From assembly GCF_018617875.1 (NCBI RefSeq), contig NZ_JACSKZ010000002.1, positions 186,001-250,000 on the forward strand: DNA of 64,000 nt, given 5' to 3'. The notes beneath the pieces were generated by a model that was given only the letters and a program-made list of their open reading frames with translations, was not told the origin of the DNA and searched no databases. Below, in pieces: positions 1-9,101 of the stretch (positions are counted from its first letter, which is position 1; each line of letters starts with the position of its first letter). The stretch is from Exiguobacterium algae (GTDB taxonomy: Bacteria > Bacillota > Bacilli > Exiguobacteriales > Exiguobacteriaceae). The position numbers and the translations under genes were made by a program.

Positions 1-594
1 ATGGCCCATCAACCGTTGCTGAATCTGATGGAGCGATCCATGTGTCGGTAGGAACAACACATGTCCTGCACTAACTTTCTGATCAATCATGAACGTTGTA
101 TCAATGTACAAGGCTGCGTCTTCTTCGGGCTGGACCGATGTGACGACAAACTCGACAATCGAGCCTGCCATATCAATCGCGGTAGCAGGTACCTGAATCA
201 TGATCGGTGTTTGTAACCAGTCTCCAAGCGCTCGCGCATAAGCACCGCTCATGATATTACCGATTTCTTCCCAAGCCGACTGACCGAGTTCGTCAAAGTC
301 GTCAAACGAGAACGGCATCCCGATGAGTGATGACACCATTTGTTCGGCATCTTGAACAGCGAACAGGATTAAAATCATGCCGCGAATGTCTCCATCGAGC
401 TCAAGCAAGACGGATGCCACATGTCGTTCCGGTCCTCCGAGGCGTTCAGGTAAATACGTAATAGGTTCCATTTCAGCCGATGACACCGTAATGTTCACCG
501 GCTTTCCGAGCATGGACGATAGCGCGGTCGCCGCATGTCCAGAACCAATGTTACCGAGTTCTTTCAATAAATCCTGTTCGAACTCACTCAGCAT
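1..594 (-). CDS. cheC: Chemotaxis protein CheC (CheY-P phosphatase), 3' end cut by window edge
   Basis: 198 codons are visible from the ATG at 594; the C-terminus lies beyond the window. The translation begins MLSEFEQDLLKELGNIGSGH and repeats the ELG/EIGNI pattern near residue 100 (GQSAWEEIGNIMSGAYARAL), the two half-sites of the CheC/CheX/FliY phosphatase fold with the E...N catalytic pairs. In B. subtilis CheC (about 209 residues) dephosphorylates CheY-P and binds CheD, so only about ten residues should be missing. It overlaps the end of cheW by 11 bases, which suggests translational coupling at the distal end of the fla/che operon. Family knowledge predicts cheD and sigD next, outside the window. 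Confidence 0.93.
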   Translation of the reverse strand, partial: MLSEFEQDLLKELGNIGSGHAATALSSMLGKPVNITVSSAEMEPITYLPERLGGPERHVASVLLELDGDIRGMILILFAVQDAEQMVSSLIGMPFSFDDFDELGQSAWEEIGNIMSGAYARALGDWLQTPIMIQVPATAIDMAGSIVEFVVTSVQPEEDAALYIDTTFMIDQKVSAGHVLFLPTHGSLHQIQQRLMGH

Positions 595-1015
595 GATGAT
601 CCTCGAACAGTGCGTTCGCATCGAGGAGCGAGAACAACTTGTCCTCACCTTTGGCGATAGCCGTCAGATGATCCGTCAACATGTCACTGCTCGATTCAGG
701 AATTGGTTCAATCCGGACTTCGTCACTTTCTACCACTTCATTGGCACGGTCGACGATAAAGCCGGCATCCCCTTGGTTGAGTGAAGCAATTAAAATCCGT
801 GTCTCGTCTGTCGGTGGAATTTCTTCATATCCGAGGCGTAAACGAAGGTCGATGACCGGTGTGACGACTCCACGAAGGTTGATGACCCCTTTCACGTGTG
901 CAGGTGAGTTTGGTACCCGCGTGATCGGTTGCAGACGTTCAATCGAACGGACCGACTGGACGTCGATGCCGTATGAGTTTGATTCAAGTGAAAAGACTAC
1001 CCATTTTTGTTCCAT
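584..1015 (-). CDS. cheW: Chemotaxis coupling protein CheW
   Basis: 143 residues, a single CheW domain that links methyl-accepting receptors to the CheA kinase at the membrane. The start MEQKWVVFSLESNSYGIDV and the central HVKGVINLRGVVTPVIDLR segment are the two hallmark CheW stretches (first beta-barrel strand and the GVINLRG turn). A good ribosome site (AAGGAGG, five to eight bases before the ATG at 1015) fixes the start. It lies 12 bases after cheA and overlaps cheC, as in the B. subtilis fla/che operon. Length is normal for a stand-alone CheW. Confidence 0.96.
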   Translation of the reverse strand: MEQKWVVFSLESNSYGIDVQSVRSIERLQPITRVPNSPAHVKGVINLRGVVTPVIDLRLRLGYEEIPPTDETRILIASLNQGDAGFIVDRANEVVESDEVRIEPIPESSSDMLTDHLTAIAKGEDKLFSLLDANALFEDHHAE

Positions 1016-1027
1016 CTTTATTCCTCC

Positions 1028-3007
1028 TTAAAAGAGATCGTTACTATCTACGATTAGGGCGACACGTCCGTCCCCGAGAATGGTCGCACCTGAGATAGCA
1101 GGAATTCCTTCGAGATACGTACCGAGTGGCTTCATGACAATTTCTTGCTGACCGATCAAATCGTTGACGACAACGCCAACCAGTTTATTTCCTTTACGTA
1201 CCACGACGACCGGGAACTGAGACTTCGTTTCGCTGTCGATGCCAAACATTTCTTTAAGGTAGACGAGCGGTACAAGCTGTCCACGGAAGTCAAAGACACG
1301 TTCACGGTGAGCAGTCAAGATGTCCGCTTCATCAAGAAGCGTTGTTTCAAGAATTGAAGACAATGGAATCGCGTACGATTCATCTCCCACCTGTACAAGC
1401 ATCGCTGAGATGATGGAAAGTGTGAGTGGCAAGCTGACTTGGAATTTCGTTCCTTGTCCCGCTACCGTTTCGAGTGAAACGACGCCACCGAGTGATTCAA
1501 TTTTATTTTTCACGACGTCAAGACCGACACCTCGTCCTGAGAGGTCTGTCACGACATCCGCTGTCGAGAACCCTGGGGCGAAAATCAACATCGCCAGTTC
1601 ATTCTCTGACATCATACCGGCCTCTTCAGACGTAATGACGCCACGTTCAAGCGCTTTGGCACGCACTTTGTCGACATTGATGCCGGCACCATCGTCCTCG
1701 ATTTCAATGAAGACGCGGTTACCGCCATGGTATGCCCGAAGTGCCAACATCCCTTGTTCCGGCTTTCCAGCTTGAAGACGAACTTCCGGACGTTCGATTC
1801 CGTGATCGATCGCATTACGGATCAAGTGTACGAGCGGGTCGCCGATTTCATCGATGACCGTACGGTCGAGCTCTGTTTCCGCACCCGAAATATCGAGTTG
1901 AACTTTTTTATGAATATCTTTGGCCACCGAACGCACCATACGCGGGAAGCGATTGAATACTTGTTCGATTGGCATCATGCGAAGCGTCAAGACGAGCGAT
2001 TGTAACTCGTTTGTGCCTCGTTTGATTTTTTCAACCGTCTCGTTTAATTCAGCTTGTCCGACTTCATCCGCCAAGCGTTCTAAGCGACCGCGGTCGATGA
2101 TGAACTCTTCAAATAAGTTCATGAGTCGATCGATCCGCTCCAAGTTGACTCGAATCGTCTTCGCTTGCGCCTGTGCAGCGGCTTGTTCTTTCGGTTCTTC
2201 GGCCTCTGTTTTTGCTTTTGCCGGTTCAGGAGTTGGCGCCTCAGTCGTGACGGCGAGTTCCGGTGCGCTGACTGCGGTGCTTGTGAACGCCTTGACTTCC
2301 ACTCGCTCCACTTCCGAAACCTGTGCGACGGCTTGTTCAATGTCATCCGCCGTTTCCTGGGACAAGAACAGGACATCAAATGACAAGTCAAACTTCTCTT
2401 GTTCGATTTCTTCTGTTTCCGGTTGCGTGCTCACGACTTCTCCTAATTCCTGAAGACGGTCAAACACCATATAGGCGCGAGCCGCTTTTAACACGACCGC
2501 ATCAGATAACTTCACGTGAATTTGAAAAGCTTCAAATCCACTTTGCTTTGCCTGTTCGATGACCGAGTTCGTGTAGAGATCGACTTCAAACGAACTGGAA
2601 TCCGAAGATTTCACTGCGACGACTTCTTTCCCGCCGATAAATGATTGGAATGCTGCTACCGTTTCACTCACATCTACGTTTGAGCCGCGACCGCCATTTT
2701 CGATGTCCGCAATCATGTCTTCCATCTGTTCCATCGCACTAAACATCGTATCGAGTAACAATTGGTTGCTTTCTTTCTTCCCGCCACGAACGAGGTCGAG
2801 CGCACTTTCCATCTCATGCGTCAAGTTCGCGACACTTTCATACCCCATCGTCGAAGACATTCCTTTCAACGTATGAGCCGAGCGGAAAATCTCTTGTACA
2901 ACATCCGCACTCGCCGTTTGCTCTAACTTAAGTAACTGGTTGTTGATTGACTGAATATGTTCCTGCGATTCATCCAAAAATAATCCTAAGTATTCGTTCA
3001 CGTCCAT
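1028..3007 (-). CDS. cheA: Chemotaxis histidine kinase CheA
   Basis: 659 residues with all five CheA domains. P1 Hpt (about 1-120) carries the phospho-accepting His45 in RSAHTLKGMSS. A P2-like CheY-docking region (about 145-245) is flanked by Ala/Pro/Glu-rich linkers. The P3 dimerisation helices follow (about 285-345). The P4 ATPase has N box IRNAIDHGIE and G boxes DDGAGI and GRGVGLDVV. A CheW-like P5 ends the protein. CheA autophosphorylates on His and passes phosphate to CheY. The start has GGGAGG seven to nine bases upstream. It sits 19 bases after flhG, where B. subtilis has cheB; no cheB is present here, so CheA's usual second phosphorylation target is not encoded in this operon. Confidence 0.96.
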   Translation of the reverse strand: MDVNEYLGLFLDESQEHIQSINNQLLKLEQTASADVVQEIFRSAHTLKGMSSTMGYESVANLTHEMESALDLVRGGKKESNQLLLDTMFSAMEQMEDMIADIENGGRGSNVDVSETVAAFQSFIGGKEVVAVKSSDSSSFEVDLYTNSVIEQAKQSGFEAFQIHVKLSDAVVLKAARAYMVFDRLQELGEVVSTQPETEEIEQEKFDLSFDVLFLSQETADDIEQAVAQVSEVERVEVKAFTSTAVSAPELAVTTEAPTPEPAKAKTEAEEPKEQAAAQAQAKTIRVNLERIDRLMNLFEEFIIDRGRLERLADEVGQAELNETVEKIKRGTNELQSLVLTLRMMPIEQVFNRFPRMVRSVAKDIHKKVQLDISGAETELDRTVIDEIGDPLVHLIRNAIDHGIERPEVRLQAGKPEQGMLALRAYHGGNRVFIEIEDDGAGINVDKVRAKALERGVITSEEAGMMSENELAMLIFAPGFSTADVVTDLSGRGVGLDVVKNKIESLGGVVSLETVAGQGTKFQVSLPLTLSIISAMLVQVGDESYAIPLSSILETTLLDEADILTAHRERVFDFRGQLVPLVYLKEMFGIDSETKSQFPVVVVRKGNKLVGVVVNDLIGQQEIVMKPLGTYLEGIPAISGATILGDGRVALIVDSNDLF

Positions 3008-3026
3008 CTATATTGCCTCCCTGTCA

Positions 3027-3866
3027 TTAGACTCGGTTCCACTGTTTCCGCAAATTTCCGAACAATCGGTCCATGAAATGTCTTGGCTTCGGCGGGGTCC
3101 CCGTAAGCGTTGTCAAAATACGCTCAAGCCTCCAACTAATATCACTTTTCCGGTCGTACTGATAAAACGGGACTTGCGCGATGACCGCCTTCCTTACGGA
3201 TGGATCATCCGGCAAAAAACCGAGGAATCGAATCGGTTTATTTAAAAACTGAACACATGCGACTTCCATTCGTTCGAAGCATTGGAGTGCCTCTTCCCCT
3301 GACTGTGCACGATTGACGATTACGCCCAATGGCAAGTCCGGGTATTGATGGTGAACAAGCTTTGTATAAGCGTATCCGTCCATTAATGAAGTAGGTTCCG
3401 GAGTCAAAATGAGAAACATTTCATCACACCCGGCAATAAACTGAAGCGACGTGTCTGTCGCGCCTGCCCCCATATCGAATAAGACGTAGTCATACTCGGT
3501 CAACACTTCAAGTTCACGCATCAAGAATTGCATGTCGCTTTCTGAGAATTGGACGAGGACATCCTGTCCGCTCCCCCCATGTAATATATCGACACCAAAG
3601 ACGCCTTTCTGAACAGCTGAGGCCAGAGGAATCCTTGCTTTCACCGATTCGACCATCGTACGGGATTTCGTTGCATTCATCAGAATATGGACATTCGCCA
3701 TCCCAATGTCGAGGTCGACAATCAGCACACGCTTTCCAAGCTCAGCAAGTGCGATTGCCGTGTTGACACAGACGTTCGTTTTTCCGACGCCGCCTTTACC
3801 ACTAGCGAATGCAATCGTAGTCGGAGGGACTTCATTTCTGGCCCTTAAACGCCTTGCTTGGTCCAT
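3027..3866 (-). CDS. flhG: Flagellar number regulator FlhG (MinD-like ATPase, YlxH)
   Basis: 279 residues from ATG 3866. The N-terminal MDQARRLR matches the DQAxxLR activator helix by which FlhG stimulates the FlhF GTPase. A deviant Walker A of the MinD/ParA type follows (ASGKGGVGKTNV), then the switch regions VLIVDLDIGMANVH and VLFDMGAGATD. The C-terminal Arg/Lys-rich helix (MDRLFGNLRKQWNRV) suits membrane binding. FlhG with FlhF sets flagellum number and placement and also loads FliM/FliY. A GTG nine bases upstream (3875) would add three residues, but the AGGGTGG stretch is better spaced for the ATG. It overlaps the end of flhF by 22 bases. Confidence 0.93.
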   Translation of the reverse strand: MDQARRLRARNEVPPTTIAFASGKGGVGKTNVCVNTAIALAELGKRVLIVDLDIGMANVHILMNATKSRTMVESVKARIPLASAVQKGVFGVDILHGGSGQDVLVQFSESDMQFLMRELEVLTEYDYVLFDMGAGATDTSLQFIAGCDEMFLILTPEPTSLMDGYAYTKLVHHQYPDLPLGVIVNRAQSGEEALQCFERMEVACVQFLNKPIRFLGFLPDDPSVRKAVIAQVPFYQYDRKSDISWRLERILTTLTGTPPKPRHFMDRLFGNLRKQWNRV

Positions 3867-4924
3867 CGTGTCCACCCTTCCTTCTCTAGCAGTCGTCTAG
3901 TCAATTGTTCGGCATCACCCGGTACCAAATCATCCGGAACTTCCTGACCATCCGTCAGCCATGCAATCGGAAGGTCACTCTTTTTCACCATTCTGTACAT
4001 CGCGTGAATATCGCTCGTTTCATCCGCTTTCGTGAAGATCAGCGAATCCAGCGGTAACGTCTCAAACTGTTCATAAATCATGTCCATATCCTTCACTTTT
4101 GATGTGAGACTTAGGACTAGCGAAAGATTCGTTTCAGAGAAATCGTGGTGGTCGTTGAACTGTTGAACGTAGGCCGGGTCTCTGAAGTTTCTGCCAGCTG
4201 TATCGATCAATACGATATCTTTTCGTGCAAACAATTGTTTCGCCCGCTTGAAGTCATGGAAATCGTAGGCGACTTCGACAGGAATGTTCATGATTTCCGC
4301 ATACGTTTTCAATTGTTCAATCGCTGCGATTCGGTAAGTGTCCGTCGTGATCAGACCGACGCTCTTTCCTTCTTCCAGCTTGTAATAAGCAGCAAGTTTC
4401 GCAAGCGTTGTCGTTTTCCCGACACCTGTCGGCCCAACAAGCATGACATATCGTTTTGCCGCTTTCGTTGGGGTGAACGATTGTTTAATTTGTTCATATA
4501 CATATTGTTCGACAGCATCAACAGACTTCGTTGTGTAGTACAACTCATTGATGGCTTCTTCCCACGGCTCATTCAGAAAAGATTCCGACGCCATCAACTG
4601 TTCAATATGACCGAGTGAAGCATGCAACCTCGGTCCCCCACTTCCGTAATTCGACACAACAGGGGGAGATGGCGGCATAACGGGTGGTCCGTTCAACTCA
4701 CGCTGTTTCTTCGGTTCGACACGCTTTTGTTCAACTCGAGGTTTGAGTGATACCGGTTCTTTTTCCAGCGCTGCGATGACTTCCACCTGCTTTGAAGAAA
4801 ATAATCCGAACCATCCGGTCTTCACTTGTCGTGAATTCAGGATGACGGCGTCTTCACCGAGGTCTTCTTTCACTTTCGCCATCGCCTCGGTCATCGTTTT
4901 TGCTGTGAATTTTTTTATTTGCAT
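3845..4924 (-). CDS. flhF: Flagellar SRP-like GTPase FlhF
   Basis: 359 residues. The protein opens with the FlhF B domain (MQIKKFTAKTMTEAMAKVKEDLGEDAVILNSR), then a Pro-rich linker (about 70-105), then an SRP-type NG GTPase with P-loop [16 protein letters not shown], the G3 region VLIDTAGRNFRDP and the guanine-specifying FTKADETS. FlhF acts at the cell membrane to place new basal bodies and pairs with FlhG, encoded next. The ATG directly abuts the flhA stop (TAAATG), with GGGGTGA as ribosome site inside the end of flhA, so translation is probably coupled. Length is close to the B. subtilis protein. Confidence 0.95.
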   Translation of the reverse strand: MQIKKFTAKTMTEAMAKVKEDLGEDAVILNSRQVKTGWFGLFSSKQVEVIAALEKEPVSLKPRVEQKRVEPKKQRELNGPPVMPPSPPVVSNYGSGGPRLHASLGHIEQLMASESFLNEPWEEAINELYYTTKSVDAVEQYVYEQIKQSFTPTKAAKRYVMLVGPTGVGKTTTLAKLAAYYKLEEGKSVGLITTDTYRIAAIEQLKTYAEIMNIPVEVAYDFHDFKRAKQLFARKDIVLIDTAGRNFRDPAYVQQFNDHHDFSETNLSLVLSLTSKVKDMDMIYEQFETLPLDSLIFTKADETSDIHAMYRMVKKSDLPIAWLTDGQEVPDDLVPGDAEQLTRRLLEKEGWTRWTKQGV

Positions 4925-6949
4925 TTAAATCACCCCAATACTTTTCACTTCGACAGAACTGAGTAACTCGTTATAGGCCAACACAGGAACATCCGGATAA
5001 TACCGTTCCAACAGCTGTCTGACGAACAATCGAATGGTCGGAGAACACAAGATGACCGCTGAGGCACCATACCGTTCAAACAGTGACAACTGTTCGCCTG
5101 CACGTTCGATTACGTCACGGGCTTGATCCGGGTCGAGAGCCAAATAGTTCCCAAACTCCGTTTTCTGAACCGCATCCTGAATGAGTTGCTCCGTCTGACC
5201 GCCTAACGTCACGACGTATAACGGACCATCCGGAGGACTGACTTGGTCGGTCAATTGTCGCGCCAACCCTTGGCGGCAATACTCCCCGAGAATCTCCGAG
5301 TCTTTCGTCACTTTTCCGTAGTCTGCCATCGTCTCAAACAAGAGCGGCAAATTGCGAATCGAAACGTGTTCTTTCAACAAATGACGCAACACTTTTTGGA
5401 TCTCCCCAATCGACAAGACAGACGGGGTCACATCCTCTACTAACACCGGATGCGTCTCTTTCAAGTGTTCCACGAGCTGTTTCGTCTCTTCCCGACCTAG
5501 TAATTCAGAAGCGTGCTTCTTCAACGTCTCCGTCAAGTGTGTCGCCACAACTGATGGAGGGTCGACGACGGTATAACCGCTCATTTCGGCACGGGTCCGT
5601 GTTTCTTCATCGATCCATAGAGCCGGTAAGCCGAATGCAGGTTCCGTCGTCTCAATACCGAACACTTCCGGGTCATCGATGCCAGGGCTCATCGCCAGGT
5701 AATGGTCGAGAAGCAGTTCGCCTTCAGCGACAACGTTGCCTTTCACCTTGATCCGGTAGGCGTTTGGTGACAATTGGAGATGGTCACGAATCCGTACCGT
5801 CGGCAAGATGAATCCGAGTTCAAGTGCAAGCTGTCGACGAATCATGACGACACGGTCTAACAGGTCGCCTCCTTGAGACTCATCCGCCAATGGAATCAAT
5901 CCGTACCCGAATTCGAATTCGATCGAATCGATTTGAAGTAACGAGACGACGGATTCAGTCGGACCGGTCGCCGTTTCTTCTTCCATAATCGGTTCCTCGA
6001 CTGCTTGCCGGATATTACGTCGCATCGTATATGCACCGAAGAAGGCCGTTCCGGCAATGATGGCGGTTATAGGCAGCAGCGACGGTGAAACGAAGCCTAA
6101 TAAGAACACGATGGAACCGGCAATATAGAATAGTGTCGGATTTTGGCCGAGTTGGTCCACAACGTCTTCTCCTAAGTTACCGTCTGAGACGGCACGTGTG
6201 ACGATGATCCCGGTCGCAGTCGAAATGAGAAGTGCCGGAATTTGACTGACGAGCCCGTCACCGATCGTCATGAGCGAAAACTTCTCAAACGCTTCTCCGA
6301 CCGGCAAACCCATCTGAACGGCACCAATGATGATCCCGAAGATCAAGTTGATCGTGACAATGATGATGCCGGCAATGGCGTCCCCTTTTACGAATTTCGA
6401 GGCACCGTCCATCGAACCGTAGAAGTCCGCCTCGCCTTGAATCTTACGGCGACGGATTTGGGCTTCCTTGTCGTCGATCAAGCCGGAGTTCAAATCCGCA
6501 TCGATTGCCATTTGTTTCCCCGGCATTGCATCGAGTGTGAAACGGGCCGAGACTTCAGACACCCGCTCCGCTCCTTTCGTGATGACGACGAATTGGATGA
6601 TGACAAGAATCAAGAAGACGACGAATCCGACGAGCACATTCCCGCCAATAACGAAGTCACCGAACGTGGCAATGACTTCCCCGCCATATCCGTTTGAGAG
6701 AATCGAGCGCGTCGTCGAGACGTTCAAGCCGAGACGGAACAGCGTCACAATCAATAGGAGGGAGGGGAACACGGAGAAGTCGAGTGCTTCTTTCGCATTC
6801 ATCGCCACGAGTAGAATCATGATGGCAATTAAAATATTTACGATGATCAAAAAATCTAACATAGGTCCCGGTAACGGGATGATCAGCATGATGACAATCA
6901 TCAAGACACCGATCAGAATAACAAAGTCTTTCGCTTTTACTGCCAACAC
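4925..6949 (-). CDS. flhA: Flagellar export gate protein FlhA
   Basis: 674 residues, the largest component of the flagellar type III export gate. The N-terminal half holds about eight membrane segments, with the conserved FHIPEP loop region (KQMAIDADLNSGLIDDKEA, about residues 145-165). The C-terminal half (from about 330) is the cytoplasmic nonameric ring domain that docks chaperone-substrate complexes. The start is a GTG at 6949 preceded by AGGAGG at five bases; a TTG at the next codon is also possible. It sits between flhB and flhF as in B. subtilis. Confidence 0.96.
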   Translation of the reverse strand: MLAVKAKDFVILIGVLMIVIMLIIPLPGPMLDFLIIVNILIAIMILLVAMNAKEALDFSVFPSLLLIVTLFRLGLNVSTTRSILSNGYGGEVIATFGDFVIGGNVLVGFVVFLILVIIQFVVITKGAERVSEVSARFTLDAMPGKQMAIDADLNSGLIDDKEAQIRRRKIQGEADFYGSMDGASKFVKGDAIAGIIIVTINLIFGIIIGAVQMGLPVGEAFEKFSLMTIGDGLVSQIPALLISTATGIIVTRAVSDGNLGEDVVDQLGQNPTLFYIAGSIVFLLGFVSPSLLPITAIIAGTAFFGAYTMRRNIRQAVEEPIMEEETATGPTESVVSLLQIDSIEFEFGYGLIPLADESQGGDLLDRVVMIRRQLALELGFILPTVRIRDHLQLSPNAYRIKVKGNVVAEGELLLDHYLAMSPGIDDPEVFGIETTEPAFGLPALWIDEETRTRAEMSGYTVVDPPSVVATHLTETLKKHASELLGREETKQLVEHLKETHPVLVEDVTPSVLSIGEIQKVLRHLLKEHVSIRNLPLLFETMADYGKVTKDSEILGEYCRQGLARQLTDQVSPPDGPLYVVTLGGQTEQLIQDAVQKTEFGNYLALDPDQARDVIERAGEQLSLFERYGASAVILCSPTIRLFVRQLLERYYPDVPVLAYNELLSSVEVKSIGVI

Positions 6950-6959
6950 ATACTCCTCC

Positions 6960-8054
6960 TCAAGACGGTTGCTTCAATTGATAGACGAAAGCTAATACTT
7001 CCGCAATCGCTTGATAGAATGATTCGTCTACCACTTCGCCGATATCGATTTGTGCGTAGAGCGCTCGGGCGAGTGGTTTGTTCTCCACGATGGGAATGTC
7101 GTGTTCTTTCGCGACATCGCGAATGTTGAACGCGACCCGGTCCACCCCTTTTGCGACGACGAGCGGCGCAAAGTCTTTCGTGTCATCGTATCGGATGACG
7201 ACTGCGAAATGGGTCGGGTTGGTAATGACGACATCGGCATTCGGTATTTCCTGCATCATCCGCCGCATTGCCATCTCCCGTTGTTGCTGCTTAATTTTAG
7301 ACTTAATGAGGGGATCCCCCTCGGTATTTTTATATTCGTCTTTAATGTCTTGTTTGGACATGCGAATGTTCTTCTCAAAGTCATAGCGTTGATAGAAGAA
7401 ATCGAGTAATGCCAAAGCCAAGAGCGCCACACTCACCCACAATCCGAGTTGAATCGTGATGCTGCCTAAGGCGATGACCGATTCACGAACGTTCTCGACA
7501 GCCATTCGAGAGAGTTCTTTCTGGTTTTGCCATAACACAGCGACAGCCGTCGACAAAATGATTAATAGTTTGAATAAGGACTTTAAAAATTCGACGACCG
7601 CCTTGATGCTGACGATTCGTTTGACCCCTTTGATCGGATCGATTCGCTCCAGTTTCGGCTGAATCGCTTCTAAAGAAAAGAGAGAGCCGATCTGCAGATA
7701 GTTGATCAACACACCGAACACGACCGCTACGATAAAGAACGGGGCGATAATCATGCCGACACGTAACAGCAAGTCAATCATCATTCCGGATATCCCTCCG
7801 GTGAGGTCCACCAATAAATAATGCGGGCTTAACAGTTCCTGGACGAGCGTGAACATTTGCCCTCCGATATACGGTCCTAAAAAAGAGAGCATCAGGAACA
7901 TGGCAAATAGTGCAAAAGCCCCGGTCAAATCAGCTGATTTGGCGACCTGACCTTTTTTCCGGGAATCCTCACGTTTCCTCGGTGTCGCTTTTTCTGTTTT
8001 TTCGCCTGCAAAATATTGAAGATCGACCGATAAAGGATATAGAGGCTTCTTCAT
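6960..8054 (-). CDS. flhB: Flagellar export gate protein FlhB (autocleaving specificity switch)
   Basis: 364 residues. The N-terminal GEKTEKATPRKREDSRKKGQ is the FlhB signature, followed by four membrane helices (to about residue 215) and a cytoplasmic domain with the intact NPTH autocleavage motif (VVITNPTHFAVVIRYDD, about residue 275). Cleavage between Asn and Pro switches export from rod/hook to filament substrates in concert with FliK. It overlaps fliR by four bases. A second, truncated FlhB-C-like gene occurs at 33141-33416, but that copy lacks NPTH. Confidence 0.97.
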   Translation of the reverse strand: MKKPLYPLSVDLQYFAGEKTEKATPRKREDSRKKGQVAKSADLTGAFALFAMFLMLSFLGPYIGGQMFTLVQELLSPHYLLVDLTGGISGMMIDLLLRVGMIIAPFFIVAVVFGVLINYLQIGSLFSLEAIQPKLERIDPIKGVKRIVSIKAVVEFLKSLFKLLIILSTAVAVLWQNQKELSRMAVENVRESVIALGSITIQLGLWVSVALLALALLDFFYQRYDFEKNIRMSKQDIKDEYKNTEGDPLIKSKIKQQQREMAMRRMMQEIPNADVVITNPTHFAVVIRYDDTKDFAPLVVAKGVDRVAFNIRDVAKEHDIPIVENKPLARALYAQIDIGEVVDESFYQAIAEVLAFVYQLKQPS

Positions 8055-8821
8055 GTGGTGTCTCCTAAAATAAGCATAAAGTCATGCATCACTTCTTGAA
8101 GTAGCGGGATGAAGTGGCTGATCCCGTTTAACGTCAATCCCATCAATAGCACCATGACCGAAAAACCGGCCACGAGCTTGAAAGAAAATCCGATGGCAAA
8201 AATGTTGAACTGTGGCGCCGACTTCGCTAGAAATCCAAGTGCCAAGTCAACGAGAAATAAAGAGGCCATCATCGGTAAAGCCAATTGCAACGCAACCATC
8301 ATCGTCATCGAGATAACTTTGATCATCATCGTCAAAGATGCTTCAGTGAAATTGATCATCGGCTGACCGGGCGGGAAGATTTGAAAACTATAGTAAATCC
8401 CGTCGATCAAAAGTAGGTGCAAGTTACTCGATAATAAGATGAATAATGTAAAGATGTAATAAAACCGTCCAAGCAACGGGGACTGTCCGCCGAACATTGG
8501 ATCATAGGACGCCGCCATCGCTAAACCTAGCTGTACATCAACGATTCCCCCTGCGATTTGAGGGGCGAAGAATAGAATATTGATCAAGATCCCGAGCAAC
8601 AGCCCGATTAATACTTCGTACAAGACTTGTACGACAAACCCTTCACTCATTTGAACAGGTTCAGTCAATGTGAACATCGCATAGTAGGCCAAGAAGGCAC
8701 TGAAGGCGACTCGATGCATGACGGGTAGCTGTTTCGACGAGAACAGCGGCACACTGACAAAAAAGCCGGTCAATCGTGCAAACGTCAATCCGTAAAGACT
8801 AATAAAATCTACGGCATTCAT
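8051..8821 (-). CDS. fliR: Flagellar export gate protein FliR
   Basis: 256 residues with about six hydrophobic segments and the FliR/SpaR/YscT pattern (GLTFARLTGFFVSVPLF at the N-terminus, then LLGILINILFFAPQIAGGIVDVQLGLAMA). FliR forms the FliP5-FliQ4-FliR1 helical export pore inside the MS ring. Its start overlaps the end of fliQ by four bases, and its end overlaps flhB, so the gate subunits are made from tightly coupled frames. Confidence 0.95.
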   Translation of the reverse strand: MNAVDFISLYGLTFARLTGFFVSVPLFSSKQLPVMHRVAFSAFLAYYAMFTLTEPVQMSEGFVVQVLYEVLIGLLLGILINILFFAPQIAGGIVDVQLGLAMAASYDPMFGGQSPLLGRFYYIFTLFILLSSNLHLLLIDGIYYSFQIFPPGQPMINFTEASLTMMIKVISMTMMVALQLALPMMASLFLVDLALGFLAKSAPQFNIFAIGFSFKLVAGFSVMVLLMGLTLNGISHFIPLLQEVMHDFMLILGDTT

Positions 8822-9090
8822 TTCGAGGCGACCTCGACCATCAACTCAAAAATCATCCGGGTAAATCCTTCGATTTGTTGAAGCATCCATGGTCCAAACA
8901 GCACGAGACCAATGAAAACCGAAATGATCTTTGGCACAAAGGAGAGTGTTTGTTCTTGAATTTGAGTCGTCGCTTGTAAGATTGAGATGACAAGTCCGAC
9001 GACAAGAGAGATCAATAAAAGCGGCATCGCTATTTTTAGTAATGTCCACACGCTCTCTGTTGCCAAATAAATGACCATTTCCTGTGTCAT
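8818..9090 (-). CDS. fliQ: Flagellar export gate protein FliQ
   Basis: 90 residues, two membrane helices (about 15-40 and 52-78), the standard FliQ/SpaQ size. The central SLVVGLVISILQATTQIQEQTLSF is the family signature; the Gln-rich loop lines the export pore. It is preceded by a good ribosome site and lies 11 bases after fliP. Confidence 0.96.
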   Translation of the reverse strand: MTQEMVIYLATESVWTLLKIAMPLLLISLVVGLVISILQATTQIQEQTLSFVPKIISVFIGLVLFGPWMLQQIEGFTRMIFELMVEVASK

Positions 9091-9101
9091 GTTCGTTCCT
9101 C

